Origin: Endomicrobium sp.
GTDB lineage: Bacteria; Elusimicrobiota; Endomicrobiia; Endomicrobiales; Endomicrobiaceae
Reading direction: 5' to 3'
Length of the DNA stretch: 53,064 nt
Assembly (NCBI GenBank): GCA_031271205.1
Contig: JAISWG010000002.1
Location: 1-53,064 of the forward strand
Shown here: positions 1-8,795 of the stretch, piece after piece
Position numbering within the stretch: the stretch's first letter is position 1
Layout: each line of letters begins with the position of its first letter
Notes under the pieces: model-generated
The model's input: only the letters and a program-made list of their open reading frames with translations
What the model was told of the DNA's origin: nothing
Databases searched by the model: none
Translations under genes and position numbers: made by a program

Positions 1-3
1 ATG

Positions 4-78
4 GGTGGCTGACGGGATTTGAACCCGCAACCTTCGGTTCCACAAACCGATGCTCTATCCAATTGAGCTACAACCACC
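4..78 (-). tRNA. tRNA-His (GTG)
   Basis: A full cloverleaf reads on the minus strand. The 5' acceptor strand GGTGGTTG pairs with the 3' strand CAGCCACC, and the anticodon loop TTGTGGA gives anticodon GTG. As in other bacterial tRNA-His genes, an extra G at -1 faces C73. The bases after the discriminator are CAT, so the 3' CCA is not encoded and must be added by the CCA enzyme at 20732. It lies 9 bp downstream of tRNA-Arg on the same strand, so the two are probably cotranscribed. Confidence 0.95.
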
Positions 79-87
79 AAAAACAAA

Positions 88-161
88 CGTCTCCGGCGTG
101 AGTTGAACACGCAACCTACTGCTTAGAAGGCAGTTGCTCTATCCAATTGAGCTACGGAGAC
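88..161 (-). tRNA. tRNA-Arg (TCT)
   Basis: The minus strand folds as a cloverleaf with acceptor stem GTCTCCG/CGGAGAC and a TTCAACT T-loop. The anticodon loop CTTCTAA gives anticodon TCT, which reads AGA/AGG, common arginine codons in AT-rich genomes. The discriminator is G and is followed by T, so CCA is not encoded. Confidence 0.95.
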
Positions 162-504
162 ATCAATTAAAGATATCTCTGCTTAATAAATTTATAACAA
201 CATATTTTATATTAGCATATATTTGTGTTATAAGATAAAACAAAATTCAAGAATTATTGATAAATCACAGAAACAAGTGTAGCTTTAAAATAAAACTATA
301 AAACATGCATGCAATCTCTGCTTATTACTTGATAAAGTTTGCTTTGATTTTTATATGAAAAATATCAAAAGAAACACGCGGAGATTTTACTATAAAGCAT
401 AGATCTAAACAACTATAAGTCAGTCTTTTTTTACAGTAACCTAAATATATACACAATTCATTGTGATCTTAATTATACTAAAAAATTGATATAATTACTC
501 TTAT
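162..504. other. Intergenic, no gene seen
   Basis: This AT-rich stretch separates the minus-strand tRNA pair from the plus-strand thiL operon. It should hold both divergent promoters. A TATAAT at 490-495 sits only 9 bases before the thiL ATG, and a TATACT lies at 474-479. Neither has a convincing -35 at the right distance. No coding remains, TPP riboswitch or terminator were recognised. Confidence 0.5.
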
Positions 505-1494
505 ATGAAAAATAAAACTGTTTCCTCTATAGGTGAATTTAGACTTATAGAAATAATAAAACACAAATTTGCAAAATTTAACTATAACAAAAACGTCATT
601 GCAGGAATTGGTGATGACTGTTTTTGCTTTAATACAGGCAAAAATACTATTTGTATTACAAAAGATATGCTAATAGAAGACGTTCATTTTAAAAAAGACT
701 GGATAACTGCCAAAAATCTTGGACAAAAAGCAATTGAAGTGAATGTAAGCGATATTGCCGCTATGGGTAATGTAGCTCCAACGTACGCATTTATAGGGCT
801 TGGCATCCCAGCCAATACGTCTAAAAAGTTTATTATAGATTTAGTTAATGGATTTAAGACAATTTGCAATAAATACAAAATGACAGTAGCGGGTGGCGAT
901 ATGGTAAAAGCTAACAAAATAACAATATCAGTTACTGTTGTGGGAATAACAAAAAACAAAATAGTAAAAAGAAACGAAGCAAAAAAAGGAGATTTAATAG
1001 GAGTAACAAATACCTTTGGAGACGCAAGGGCTGGAATTGCATTACTTTATAAACATGGTGTAAAGTATAAATATTCGCAAGAAGAACGTTCACTAATAAT
1101 TAAGCAAAATAATCCAAACGCAAGGCTTAACGAAGCACATAAAATAGCAAAATATTTAACGTCTTTAACAGACACTTCGGATGGATTATATATTTCAATC
1201 GAACTTCTTACAAAAAATTTTAATCTTGGAGCCAATATTTATACCAATAAAATCCCACTATCTAAAAATCTAAAAAAAGTTTTTAGAGACGAAAATAAAT
1301 GCTTAAAATTTGCTCTTTTTGGCGGTGAAGATTATGAGCTCATATTTACCGTTCCAAAATCTAAAGCCAAAATAGTACAAAAATTTGTTCCGCAAGTTAC
1401 ATATATTGGCGAGATAAATTCGTCAAAAAAAATAAGATATTTCTATAATGACAAACAACAAAAAATTAAATATTTGGGATTTAAACATTTCTAA
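505..1494 (+). CDS. thiL: Thiamine-monophosphate kinase ThiL
   Basis: ThiL phosphorylates thiamine monophosphate to the cofactor thiamine diphosphate using ATP, in the cytoplasm. At 329 residues it has normal length. The N-terminal GEFRLIE and GIGDDC (residues 34-39) match the family's Mg/ATP binding region. VNVSDIAAMG and the GGDMV segment follow the PurM-like fold, and DTSDGL and FGGEDYEL lie in the C-terminal half. It opens a plus-strand cluster whose next gene, tsaE, starts 47 bp inside its 3' end. The start is the only ATG placed just before the conserved region. No TPP riboswitch was seen upstream. Linkage of thiL to the t6A genes tsaE and tsaB occurs in many bacteria. Confidence 0.93.
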   Translation: MKNKTVSSIGEFRLIEIIKHKFAKFNYNKNVIAGIGDDCFCFNTGKNTICITKDMLIEDVHFKKDWITAKNLGQKAIEVNVSDIAAMGNVAPTYAFIGLGIPANTSKKFIIDLVNGFKTICNKYKMTVAGGDMVKANKITISVTVVGITKNKIVKRNEAKKGDLIGVTNTFGDARAGIALLYKHGVKYKYSQEERSLIIKQNNPNARLNEAHKIAKYLTSLTDTSDGLYISIELLTKNFNLGANIYTNKIPLSKNLKKVFRDENKCLKFALFGGEDYELIFTVPKSKAKIVQKFVPQVTYIGEINSSKKIRYFYNDKQQKIKYLGFKHF

Positions 1495-1933
1495 AAAAAA
1501 TACTTTCACAACAAAAATCCCTCAAGAAACAAGAAATTTAGGTACAGCTTTTGCAGCATTACTAAAAAGCGGAGATATTATATTTTTAAAAGGTAATATA
1601 GGAAGTGGTAAAACAACATTTGTGCAAGGCGTTGTAAAAGCATTTAGCAATAAAAGCTTTGCCAGAAGCTCAAGTTTTATTCTTGTAAACGAATATAAAA
1701 TTCCAAACAATTTAAAACTTTTCCATTTGGACATGTATAGACTAGAACCATCTAGTGTGTGGGATATAGGTATAGAAGAATATATTTATAGCAATAATAT
1801 TTCACTTATAGAATGGGCAGACAAACTCATTGGTGCTGAAAAAGACAATCACTGGAGTGTTGAAATTGAAAATCTCACTGTTGGAAGAAAAATTACAATA
1901 GAAAATACAAAAAAAATAATAGAGAAATTATAA
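1448..1933 (+). CDS. tsaE: t6A synthesis ATPase TsaE
   Basis: TsaE is the small P-loop ATPase that drives the TsaB-TsaD complex making N6-threonylcarbamoyladenosine at position 37 of ANN-reading tRNAs. The 161-residue protein has a Walker A GNIGSGKTT near residue 50, the HLDMYRL motif and IEWADK near the C-terminus. The switch I region, usually SPTF, reads SSSF here, a conservative change of the threonine. The frame overlaps thiL by 47 bp. No other ATG, GTG or TTG is available before the conserved core, so the overlap is probably real and suggests translational coupling. tsaB follows with no gap. Confidence 0.92.
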   Translation: MTNNKKLNIWDLNISKKNTFTTKIPQETRNLGTAFAALLKSGDIIFLKGNIGSGKTTFVQGVVKAFSNKSFARSSSFILVNEYKIPNNLKLFHLDMYRLEPSSVWDIGIEEYIYSNNISLIEWADKLIGAEKDNHWSVEIENLTVGRKITIENTKKIIEKL

Positions 1934-2617
1934 ATGAAAATTTTAGCTATTGAAACTTCAGGCAAAACATTTAGCGCAGCATTAAACGAAAATAGCGTTA
2001 CTATAGCATCATGTTATTATGAATGCGAACACATACATTCTGAAATAATTATTCCAGCTGTTGAAAGGCTGTTGAAAGATACCAATATTTCCATTAAAAG
2101 CATAGATAAATTTGCAGTATCTACAGGTCCAGGAAGTTTTACTGGAATAAGGATCGGTATGACAGCAATCAAAACATTTGCACAAATATTAAATAGCCCC
2201 ATAACAACCGTAGATTCTCTAACAATTTTGGAAAATTCAGTTGCTGAGCAAAAAGACGTTAAAATAGTTGCAGCAATAGATGCGTTAAGAAATGAGGTTT
2301 ATGTTAAACAAAAAAATGAAATTATCATCAAAAACATAGATTTACTTATAAAAGATTTAAAAAAGCACAAAAATAAAATTCTTGTAATAGGAAATGCATC
2401 AGATATATACAAAGAAAAATTTGTAAAGAGTTTTGGAGAATACAGCGTTTCTCTGCCACGTATAATGAACATGCCAAAAGCCGAAGTTTTGGCTTCTCTG
2501 GCATGTAATCTACCAACTTTAAACTATACAGATATAAAGCCTCTTTACATACGCCGTCTTTGGGTGGAAGGAATAAAGAAAAGTAGAAAACCTTATTTTC
2601 AAAGTATTTTACTTTAA
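1934..2617 (+). CDS. tsaB: t6A synthesis protein TsaB (YeaZ)
   Basis: TsaB is the inactive paralogue of TsaD that scaffolds the t6A-forming complex with TsaD and TsaE. The 227-residue protein starts MKILAIETSGKTFSAAL and has the family hallmark STGPGSFTGIRIGM at about residues 63-76, both typical of the actin-like ASKHA fold. The C-terminal tail IKPLYIRRLW is also family-typical. The ATG follows the tsaE stop directly. The gene for TsaD is not in this window. Downstream there is no intact plus-strand gene, only the ruins of rsfS on the other strand. Confidence 0.93.
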   Translation: MKILAIETSGKTFSAALNENSVTIASCYYECEHIHSEIIIPAVERLLKDTNISIKSIDKFAVSTGPGSFTGIRIGMTAIKTFAQILNSPITTVDSLTILENSVAEQKDVKIVAAIDALRNEVYVKQKNEIIIKNIDLLIKDLKKHKNKILVIGNASDIYKEKFVKSFGEYSVSLPRIMNMPKAEVLASLACNLPTLNYTDIKPLYIRRLWVEGIKKSRKPYFQSILL

Positions 2618-2692
2618 TTAATTCTTTACACTTACAGTATTTTTTCTTCTTTAAGATTTTTAGATATCTTTATAACAATCTTTTTAAATTTC

Positions 2693-3112
2693 TTAATCTT
2701 TTTTACAATTTTGACAAGTTTTAATTTTGCAATTTTTCTTTAGTTTAGACGTTTTTTTTATTTTGCTCTTCGCATTACTTATCTTTATAATTTTAGCTTC
2801 ACACCATACATTTTTAAGATTATAAAAAACTCTTACTTTGGAGAGAAGACCTGGTATAAATAATAAGTCATCTGTAATCTATTCTCCAACTAAAAAATAT
2901 GCCTTCTATTCTTAACTGGAATTACAACATATTAAGACTTAAAAGTTTTCTCAACATTTCCAGAAATTTTGTCTATAAATAAGCGTCTATTTATAGACAA
3001 ATCTCTAACCATCACTACCACAAAATAACCCACTATTGTTGTTAAAGCTCTGACACTTAAAAACAATTATGTCATGGTTTTTTCTTGTAGTCGCTATTTT
3101 AGCAACTTTCAT
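2693..3112 (-). pseudogene. rsfS: Decayed rsfS (ribosome silencing factor, DUF143)
   Basis: On the minus strand, 15 bp downstream of the LytR-type gene, frames can be stitched into an RsfS-like protein. It begins MKVAKIATTRKNHDIIVF, shifts to YFVVVMVRDLS...IDKIS, and ends VRVFYNLKNVWCEAKIIK. Intact RsfS proteins read AKiA..KKa.DI.v, then DYFVI.tG, then ReFYnLE.LW.DA. At least two frameshifts and several stops interrupt it. The position fits the conserved order nadD-yqeK-(lytR)-rsfS. RsfS binds L14 and blocks subunit joining during starvation. Its loss fits a protected intracellular life. The assignment rests on reading by eye. Confidence 0.7.
2968..3001. repeat. Perfect 14-bp inverted repeat, 6-nt loop
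   Basis: Arms 2968-2981 and 2988-3001 are exact reverse complements around the loop AGCGTC. It lies inside the rsfS remains, 350 bp past the tsaB stop and 127 bp past the LytR-type gene stop. It could act as a transcript end or RNA-stability hairpin for either strand, but no T-run follows. Function is unknown. Confidence 0.5.
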
Positions 3113-3127
3113 TATCAATTTAAAAAA

Positions 3128-4225
3128 TCAATGCTTTCCATTAGCATCATTTTTTTTATCAAGACTATCATAAATCTTGCAATCTTTTCCAATAAACACA
3201 TTTATATCAGCATAAACACTCGGATTATAAGAAACTATTATCTTCCCTATACCTAAAATCTCAGATATTTTTAATGCCTGTGTAAAATTTCCTTTATAGT
3301 CCTTTATTAAAGTCACATCATATACTGTAGGAAGACTTCCCCAATCCAAAACATCAAATTTATTTGCTCTTAAAAGCCACGCTATTTTTTCAGCCATACG
3401 AGATTTTCTTGAAGCATTTTTTATATCAACCGCGACAACATTCTTCTTATTTATATTTACATCTGCATTGTTATTATAATATATTTTGTCCAAAAACCCT
3501 TTAATATCTTGTTTGTTAGGCTCAATTCGCATTCTTACATATTTTACAGGCATGTCACAAAACATAACTATAGGCACCTGTTTTTTTATTCTAAAAATCA
3601 ATGTAATTAACGATATTTTCGGAATATTTGTATTTACATATTTATAATTTTTTTGAATTTTAAAAAACCTACGAGGGAGTAAATATAAAACTCGCTCTAC
3701 TATTTCTAAATAATTCAACAACTCCAAATCTTTATTTTCAAACTCATTTGAAGCTAATAGAGATTTGATTTTTTTATCGCTATCAAGCATATCGTTAAAC
3801 GTTTTAAAGCTCATATTGATATAAAAATCTGACAAAGCAGCATTGCCTATAACTTCGCGCAAATCCAAATAAAATTTATTTATGGCACTACCTAGACTTT
3901 TTTTTAAATTTTCATAAAATAGGGTTTTTAAACTTTTTGCTCTTTCATTTTTCTTAAAGACAATAGCTTCAGTATTCACACTTAAAACTTTTAATAATTT
4001 GTTTTTAGAGTCATATATAATTTGATATGAATCAAAACGATCTGCAAATGCACCATCTAAATCATATAGCAAAACTGAAAAAGATAAACTGACATTATCT
4101 TTAATTTTTGTAAATACTATATCATGTTTACATATGTAGATATATACCGCAAAAAAAACAGCCAAAAATAAACAACAAACACCAATAATTTTTGTTTTAT
4201 CAGTTCTTTTTAACATTTGAAACAT
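3128..4225 (-). CDS. Membrane-anchored LytR C-terminal-domain protein
   Basis: The 365-residue protein has one N-terminal membrane segment (about residues 12-31, IIGVCCLFLAVFFAVYIYI) and a large extracytoplasmic part. Residues about 265-345 (VAVDIKNASRKSRMAEKIAWLL ... IIVSYNPS) resemble the LytR_C domain that follows LCP domains. The middle section is divergent and I could not confirm an LCP catalytic core. LCP proteins attach glycopolymers to the cell wall. Linkage after nadD and yqeK matches the lytR position in many genomes, which supports the call. The frame overlaps yqeK by 26 bp; a second ATG at 4216 is an equally likely start. Confidence 0.6.
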   Translation of the reverse strand: MFQMLKRTDKTKIIGVCCLFLAVFFAVYIYICKHDIVFTKIKDNVSLSFSVLLYDLDGAFADRFDSYQIIYDSKNKLLKVLSVNTEAIVFKKNERAKSLKTLFYENLKKSLGSAINKFYLDLREVIGNAALSDFYINMSFKTFNDMLDSDKKIKSLLASNEFENKDLELLNYLEIVERVLYLLPRRFFKIQKNYKYVNTNIPKISLITLIFRIKKQVPIVMFCDMPVKYVRMRIEPNKQDIKGFLDKIYYNNNADVNINKKNVVAVDIKNASRKSRMAEKIAWLLRANKFDVLDWGSLPTVYDVTLIKDYKGNFTQALKISEILGIGKIIVSYNPSVYADINVFIGKDCKIYDSLDKKNDANGKH

Positions 4226-4790
4226 ACCAATTCCAAGTGTCTATAGCTTGATGACAAAGCCAACCATTATTGCAAATAACATAGGTTATTTTCTGAATAA
4301 GCACTTCAAAAAAAGCCTTGTTTAAATCTTTTTTTGCCATTTCTCTTAAAGTTCCAGCATGCTTCCATTTTCTATCGTGCGAAATAGAATCTGACACAAA
4401 AATTAAACGCTCCAAAATGCTCATATTTTCCCTGCCAAGTGTATGATTTTTTATAGCCTTTAAAACAGATTCTTCTTTTATTTTAAAATATTCAAACGTA
4501 ATTATTTCTCCTGCAAATGAATGAAGAAGATGTGGAGAATTAACCGATATTTCTTTAAAATACTTAAAGTTTTTTTTACGATTTTTGAAGAACTTTATCA
4601 ATTCTTTGTCTGTCATAGATTTTGCACAATCATGCAAAAGCCCTGCAAGCCATGCCTTTAGAGGATTAATACCATTTTTTTCTGCAAGCGAAACTGCAAG
4701 ATTTGCAACATTGTAAGAGTGTTCTAAGCGCTTGGAAGTTAAATGCGAAGATAAATATTCAAATATCTCTTCATCAATGTTTGTGTTCAT
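4200..4790 (-). CDS. yqeK: HD-domain Ap4A hydrolase YqeK family
   Basis: This 196-residue protein belongs to the YqeK family of HD phosphohydrolases, whose B. subtilis member splits diadenosine tetraphosphate into two ADP. Metal ligands are visible: H in RLEHSYNVA, HD in AGLLHDCAKSM, H in SPHLLHSFAG, and the final D in LIFVSDSIS. Its ATG overlaps the nadD stop in an ATGA arrangement, so the two genes are translationally coupled. The pairing nadD-yqeK is one of the most conserved in bacteria and supports the call. Confidence 0.9.
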   Translation of the reverse strand: MNTNIDEEIFEYLSSHLTSKRLEHSYNVANLAVSLAEKNGINPLKAWLAGLLHDCAKSMTDKELIKFFKNRKKNFKYFKEISVNSPHLLHSFAGEIITFEYFKIKEESVLKAIKNHTLGRENMSILERLIFVSDSISHDRKWKHAGTLREMAKKDLNKAFFEVLIQKITYVICNNGWLCHQAIDTWNWYVSNVKKN

Positions 4791-5368
4791 TTGTACAGTC
4801 TCCGCTTAACAATATAATTATAAACCTTTTTATCTAGAAACAATTCGAATTTTTTAGAATCTTCTTTTATCATTTGTCTTATTTCTGTAGATGAAATATT
4901 TTCAGTTTCATTTTGAACAATTATACATCTATCCAAATATTTTACGTCTTTTTTTATTTTTATGTATGGTCTTTTAACAACTACAAACTTATAACGACTT
5001 GCTAAATAGTCTATATTTTTCCATGTATGTAACTCTAAAAGAGAATCTGAACCTATAATCATATATATTTCATCTCCTGGATACAAACTTTGAAAATAAT
5101 CTAACGTTTGGTATGAATAAATTACTTTCTTTTTTAAAACTTCATACAAACTTATTTCAGTTCGCGGCAAACCTTCTGTGGCAATCTTCAACATTGCAAT
5201 TCTGTCATCAACATTTGCATATTGTTTACTTTTATGCGGAGAGGTATAGGCTATAACAAAAATAACTTTCTTGAAGTTGCATGATAACTCTAACACAAAT
5301 TTTACAAGCTGAATATGCGACCTATGGACAGGATCAAAAGAACCACCAAAAATAGCTATCTTGCTCAT
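4787..5368 (-). CDS. nadD: Nicotinate-nucleotide adenylyltransferase NadD
   Basis: NadD joins nicotinate mononucleotide and ATP to make deamido-NAD, a needed step in NAD synthesis. The 193-residue protein shows the nucleotidyltransferase signature GGSFDPVHRSHIQL at residues 8-21 (HxxH-type motif), SPHKS in the middle, and the C-terminal ISSTEIRQMI. Length is normal. It is the first intact gene of a minus-strand run with yqeK and the LytR-type gene. A hairpin at 5427-5449 lies 60 bp upstream and may end transcription from the dead gene before it. Confidence 0.94.
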   Translation of the reverse strand: MSKIAIFGGSFDPVHRSHIQLVKFVLELSCNFKKVIFVIAYTSPHKSKQYANVDDRIAMLKIATEGLPRTEISLYEVLKKKVIYSYQTLDYFQSLYPGDEIYMIIGSDSLLELHTWKNIDYLASRYKFVVVKRPYIKIKKDVKYLDRCIIVQNETENISSTEIRQMIKEDSKKFELFLDKKVYNYIVKRRLYK

Positions 5369-5384
5369 TTTTATACTTCCTATA

Positions 5385-5801
5385 CACTTTCTCTATATTT
5401 CTTGCTTCTATCCAACCAAGAAAAGAAAGATGTTCCAAAGGAACATCTTGAATATTCGTTCTCTTTCTTGTCTACTTCAACATACAAAAACTGCATATTT
5501 TATTTTATGTTTTTATCCTTAGAAGCAAGAGCTCTTTAAAGCTTTTTATATATTTATATTGCTTTGCCAATATTGCTAGCTCTGTAATATTGGTGTTTAG
5601 AGATTGTATAAATAAACACAAGGATCTTCTACCTCTTTTCTATCCGTATAAGACTTCGTATATTTTACAAATGTTTTGAGAAAAAATTTCCTTTTTTTAA
5701 ACTGTTTTCAAGCATTATATATCTGAATTTGATGTATATTTTTAACAAAACAAAAGCTAAAACTTAAATAAACAGTAAAAAATCAATATAAACTTTCTCA
5801 T
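5385..5801 (-). pseudogene. Decayed gene, probably an exported protein
   Basis: Between rho and nadD the minus strand has a good ribosome site (GAGGAAATAAGT) before ATG 5801, followed by a signal-peptide-like start, MRKFILIFYCLFKF, that hits a stop. Further readable pieces are LAKQYKYIKSFKELLLL and the 38-codon stretch starting MQFLYVEVDKKENEY. Stops and frame changes separate them. The helical, repeat-like middle could be TPR-type, but I cannot name the protein. It is not clearly rpmE, which often follows rho. Confidence 0.4.
5427..5449 (-). terminator. Hairpin, possible terminator before nadD
   Basis: AAGATGTTCC and GGAACATCTT form a perfect 10-bp stem with a 3-base loop. On the minus strand it is followed by the T-rich run TCTTTTCTTGG. 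It lies inside the decayed gene upstream of nadD, so it may end that transcript or attenuate the nadD operon. Confidence 0.4.
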
Positions 5802-5870
5802 ACTTATTTCCTCTAAATATTGGAATGCGAAACACGGTAATTTTTATCATTTCACGTTCAAAATAGCAAT

Positions 5871-5909
5871 AAAAAGCACCGGCAAAAACAATTTTTGCTG
5901 GTGCTTTTT
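5871..5909 (-). terminator. Strong Rho-independent terminator of rho
   Basis: A stem of about 14 bp (AGCACCGGCAAAAA with TTTTTGCTGGTGCT) around CAA is flanked by A5 and T5 runs, so it works in both directions. It starts 30 bp past the rho stop on the minus strand. It is the clearest intrinsic terminator in the window. Confidence 0.85.
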
Positions 5910-5938
5910 AAATTAACATATTATTTTATTCTAAATCT

Positions 5939-7228
5939 TCATAAACCTTCCATGCTTGAAAGTTCCATTTGTTTCAAAAAATCTTTATTAGACTTTGAAT
6001 TTAAAAGTCTTTTTCTTAACTCTTCCATAACTTCTATAGAATTCATCGAATTCATCCATTTTCTGAATATCCACATTTTATTTTTTTCATCTTCATTTAA
6101 AAGAAGCTCTTCTTTTCTAGTACCAGAACGTAAGAGATCTATGGCAGGAAACACTCTTCTGTCAGCAAGCTTTCTGTCAAGATAAATTTCACAATTGCCA
6201 GTACCTTTGAATTCTTCAAATATAACATCATCCATTCGACTACCAGTTTCAACAAGAGCAGTGCCTATTATTGTTAAGCTACCGCCTTCTTCAATATTTC
6301 TTGCTGCACCAAAAAATCTTTTTGGTCTCTGCAAAGCATTTGAATCTAATCCTCCTGAAAGAACTCTCCCACTTGAAGGCATAGCCGTATTATAAGCTCT
6401 AGCAAGCCTAGTAATAGAATCCAAAAGAACAACAACATTTTTACCGTTTTCAACCATCCTTTTGGCTTTTTCTATAACCATCTCAGAAACCTGTATGTGT
6501 CTATCTGATGACTCGTCAAAAGTTGAAGAAATAACCTCGCCCTTTACAGAGCGTTGCATGTCAGTAACTTCTTCGGGTCTCTCATCTATGAGTAACACCA
6601 TAAGTACTATATCTAAATTATTTTCAGTGATTGCATTGGCTATCTTCTGCAATAGTACAGTTTTACCACTTCTTGGGGCAGCATTAACAAGCACTCTTTG
6701 ACCTTTTCCTATAGGTATCAGCATGTCAATAACTCTTGTGGATACTTCTTCTTTTTTTGTTTCAAGAACAATCTTCTCATTAGGATATAAAGGCGTCAAA
6801 TTATCAAATAAAGCTCTATCCCTTATGCCTTCCAAGTTCTCCTGTCCATTAATTGATTTAACTTGAAGCAAAGCGAAATACCTTTCAGATTGAGCTTGTG
6901 GAGGGCGAACATATCCAGCTACAGTATCTCCTTTTCTTAAAGCAAATTTCTTTATTTGAGATGGAGAAATATAAATATCATCCGGTCCTGGCAAATAGTT
7001 ATAATCCTGAGATCTCAAGAATCCAAATCCATCAGGTAAAATTTCTAAAACGCCTTCATCATAAACTAATTTATTCTCTTTTGATTGTGCCTCAAAAATT
7101 TTAGCTATCAATTCCTGTTTTCTTAAACCTGCAACACCATCAAGTTTAAGCTTTTTTGCAGTCTCTATCAGTTCTGCCATTGTTAGTTTAGACAAAACTG
7201 ACATGTTCATAGATTTATCTTTTTCCAT
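5939..7228 (-). CDS. rho: Transcription termination factor Rho
   Basis: Rho is the hexameric RNA-dependent ATPase that releases RNA polymerase from untranslated transcripts. The 429-residue protein has the Rho N-terminal helical domain (about 10-45), the RNA-binding OB fold ([16 protein letters not shown], about 58-125), and an ATPase domain with Walker A APRSGKT near 184-190 and Walker [29 protein letters not shown] carries the secondary RNA-binding Q/R loops. AAGGAGGGAGTTA before ATG 7228 is a near-perfect ribosome site. It stands alone between a strong terminator and coaE. Rho may matter more than usual here, since many dead genes would leave untranslated RNA. Confidence 0.97.
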   Translation of the reverse strand: MEKDKSMNMSVLSKLTMAELIETAKKLKLDGVAGLRKQELIAKIFEAQSKENKLVYDEGVLEILPDGFGFLRSQDYNYLPGPDDIYISPSQIKKFALRKGDTVAGYVRPPQAQSERYFALLQVKSINGQENLEGIRDRALFDNLTPLYPNEKIVLETKKEEVSTRVIDMLIPIGKGQRVLVNAAPRSGKTVLLQKIANAITENNLDIVLMVLLIDERPEEVTDMQRSVKGEVISSTFDESSDRHIQVSEMVIEKAKRMVENGKNVVVLLDSITRLARAYNTAMPSSGRVLSGGLDSNALQRPKRFFGAARNIEEGGSLTIIGTALVETGSRMDDVIFEEFKGTGNCEIYLDRKLADRRVFPAIDLLRSGTRKEELLLNEDEKNKMWIFRKWMNSMNSIEVMEELRKRLLNSKSNKDFLKQMELSSMEGL

Positions 7229-7415
7229 TAACTCCCTCCTTAGAGTTCAAAACACACTACACAGCAAAATTAACTAAAAGAGAATTGTAAAAATTTTAAA
7301 AAATAGCGTAATTGTGAGTATCATTAGTTACCACTGATTTGATTTATTTCGCTTATTATTTTTTTGACTTGTGTAAAAGATATTTAGTACAACAACGATA
7401 CGAAGAATGTTACCA

Positions 7416-8018
7416 TTATTTGAAATTAGATGTCAATAATCCGTATATGTTTTCTATTTTTTTTTTCAGGTCTTTTTTAGAACCTGAATTATCTACTACA
7501 AAATCAGAAAGTTTAGCTTTTTCTTCCATAGGCATTTGCGAAGCTATTCTTTTTTTTATATCGTCATCATTTAAGCCATCGCGAAGCGCCAAACGTTTAA
7601 CTTGAATATCATAAGAAATTTTAATCGTAATAATTTTATCACAAACTTTGTCTAAACCTGTTTCAAAAAGAAGAGGAGCGTTAATAACTATAACTTTTTT
7701 TTCCGAAATTTTTTTTAAAATAATTTCATTTATACGAGAAATTATACGATTGTGAAGAATTTTCTCAACTTTCAACTTAGAGCTAACATCAAAAAAAATT
7801 ATATCAGCAAGCTTTTTCCTGTTTAAAGCTCCTTCTGCAGATAAAATATCATATCCAAAAATCTTAGTAATCTCTTGCAAGGCTGGTTTGCCTTTGCAAG
7901 TAAGCTCTTTTGTAACAGCATCCGCATCTATACAAAATGCACCTAACCCATCAAAATATTTAGCACTTTCGCTTTTGCCAGAAGCAATGCTGCCTGTCAA
8001 ACCTATTATCATATTCAT
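7416..8018 (-). CDS. coaE: Dephospho-CoA kinase CoaE
   Basis: CoaE phosphorylates dephospho-CoA at the ribose 3' position, the last step to coenzyme A. The P-loop GLTGSIASGKS lies at the N-terminus and VVINAPLLFETGL holds the substrate region; 200 residues is normal. The open frame reaches a GTG at 8024, but I choose ATG 8018: the stop of the dead polA tail (TGA 8017-8015) overlaps exactly this ATG, the usual ATGA junction. This shows an ancestral polA-coaE operon. coaE may now depend on transcription running through about 780 bp of polA ruins from the def-fmt-trxA-trxB operon. Confidence 0.93.
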   Translation of the reverse strand: MNMIIGLTGSIASGKSESAKYFDGLGAFCIDADAVTKELTCKGKPALQEITKIFGYDILSAEGALNRKKLADIIFFDVSSKLKVEKILHNRIISRINEIILKKISEKKVIVINAPLLFETGLDKVCDKIITIKISYDIQVKRLALRDGLNDDDIKKRIASQMPMEEKAKLSDFVVDNSGSKKDLKKKIENIYGLLTSNFK

Positions 8019-8108
8019 ATCCACACACTGTCTTCAATTTTAATATCAATAAGCATATAAACGTCTAAATCTAACAACATTTCTATCTTATCTTTTACAA
8101 CTGAGACT

Positions 8109-8155
8109 ATAAGACGCTTCTTTCATTAAGCACTCTCAAAAAAAAAGCGTCTATC
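8109..8155. repeat. Inverted repeat at the polA deletion junction
   Basis: AGACGCTT and AAGCGTCT are exact reverse complements about 30 bp apart. They lie just where the remains of the pre-polymerase region stop and those of the polA C-terminus begin. The pair could mark the deletion endpoint or be an inserted palindromic element. Coordinates are good to a few bases. Confidence 0.45.
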
Positions 8156-8592
8156 TTATTATATCTGCTATTCCATTTTTAAAAAAATTTCAATTAAAAA
8201 TACTCCCATACTAAAAAAAGATTAGCAGATCTTTCCTTTAATTTAGTTTCAAATATTTTGTAAAGAACAAAACTCTATAACTTAAAATAAGCTTACATAT
8301 TTAACAACATAATCAATCGGCAAATCAGTAAAAAATTTTTTATACTATTTTCTGTTAATGTCAAAATAAATATTATTTAGAACAATGCAGTAGCATCTTA
8401 TATATATTCATGCTTTAAATTATATCCGACTTTTTATTGTATTAAAAAAACAAAACAGAGAAAACATTTCCATAAATTCATCTAACGATATTTATATAAA
8501 AGTTAAATCATTGTACCAGGACCAGGAAAACAAAAAAATTTTTATTAAGCTACATAAATATACCGACAATTCTAGATCTCAAATAATCCATG

Positions 8593-8622
8593 TATGCATC
8601 AAACTCTTATGCATCAAACTCT
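8593..8622. repeat. Tandem 15-bp duplication in polA ruins
   Basis: The unit TATGCATCAAACTCT occurs twice in a row (8593-8607 and 8608-8622). It duplicates the codons for the EFDA start of the dead 3'-5' exonuclease domain. It looks like a slippage event after selection was lost. Confidence 0.8.
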
Positions 8623-8795
8623 ATTGTTTTTAAATAAAACTCACTATAATTTTTATAATATCAATAGTTTCTAAATCTTTTACTGTAAATTATATTTCAA
8701 ATCTTAAATCATCTTGCAAAAAAATCATTAAAGTTAAACTTTTTATTTTCAAGGATTCTATTTGTTTTGTTTTATGTCTAACTTTTTTAGAATCT

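Larger units (their letters stand above)
8015..8795 (-). pseudogene. polA: Remains of polA 3'-5' exonuclease and C-terminus
   Basis: Directly after the stop of the 5' nuclease frame, the minus strand still reads as pieces of DNA polymerase I, broken by stops and shifts. EFDAYMDYLRSRIVGIF (about 8610-8558) matches the DTET...IVGIS start of the 3'-5' exonuclease domain. DLPIDYVVKYV, VIEFC and FSMGVFLIEIFLKME (about 8330-8180) match the helical part before the polymerase domain. VVKDKIEMLLDLDV and IDIKIEDSVWI, ending TGA at 8015, match the extreme C-terminus (LdVPL.vdv..G..W). About 1.1 kb coding for the polymerase palm and fingers is missing. Confidence 0.75.

Noticed and set aside
162-504. Possible TPP riboswitch before thiL
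   Set aside because: No conserved CUGAGA/ACCUGA elements found.
8019-8024. GTG start of coaE at 8024
   Set aside because: The ancestral polA stop overlaps ATG 8018, the typical coupled start.
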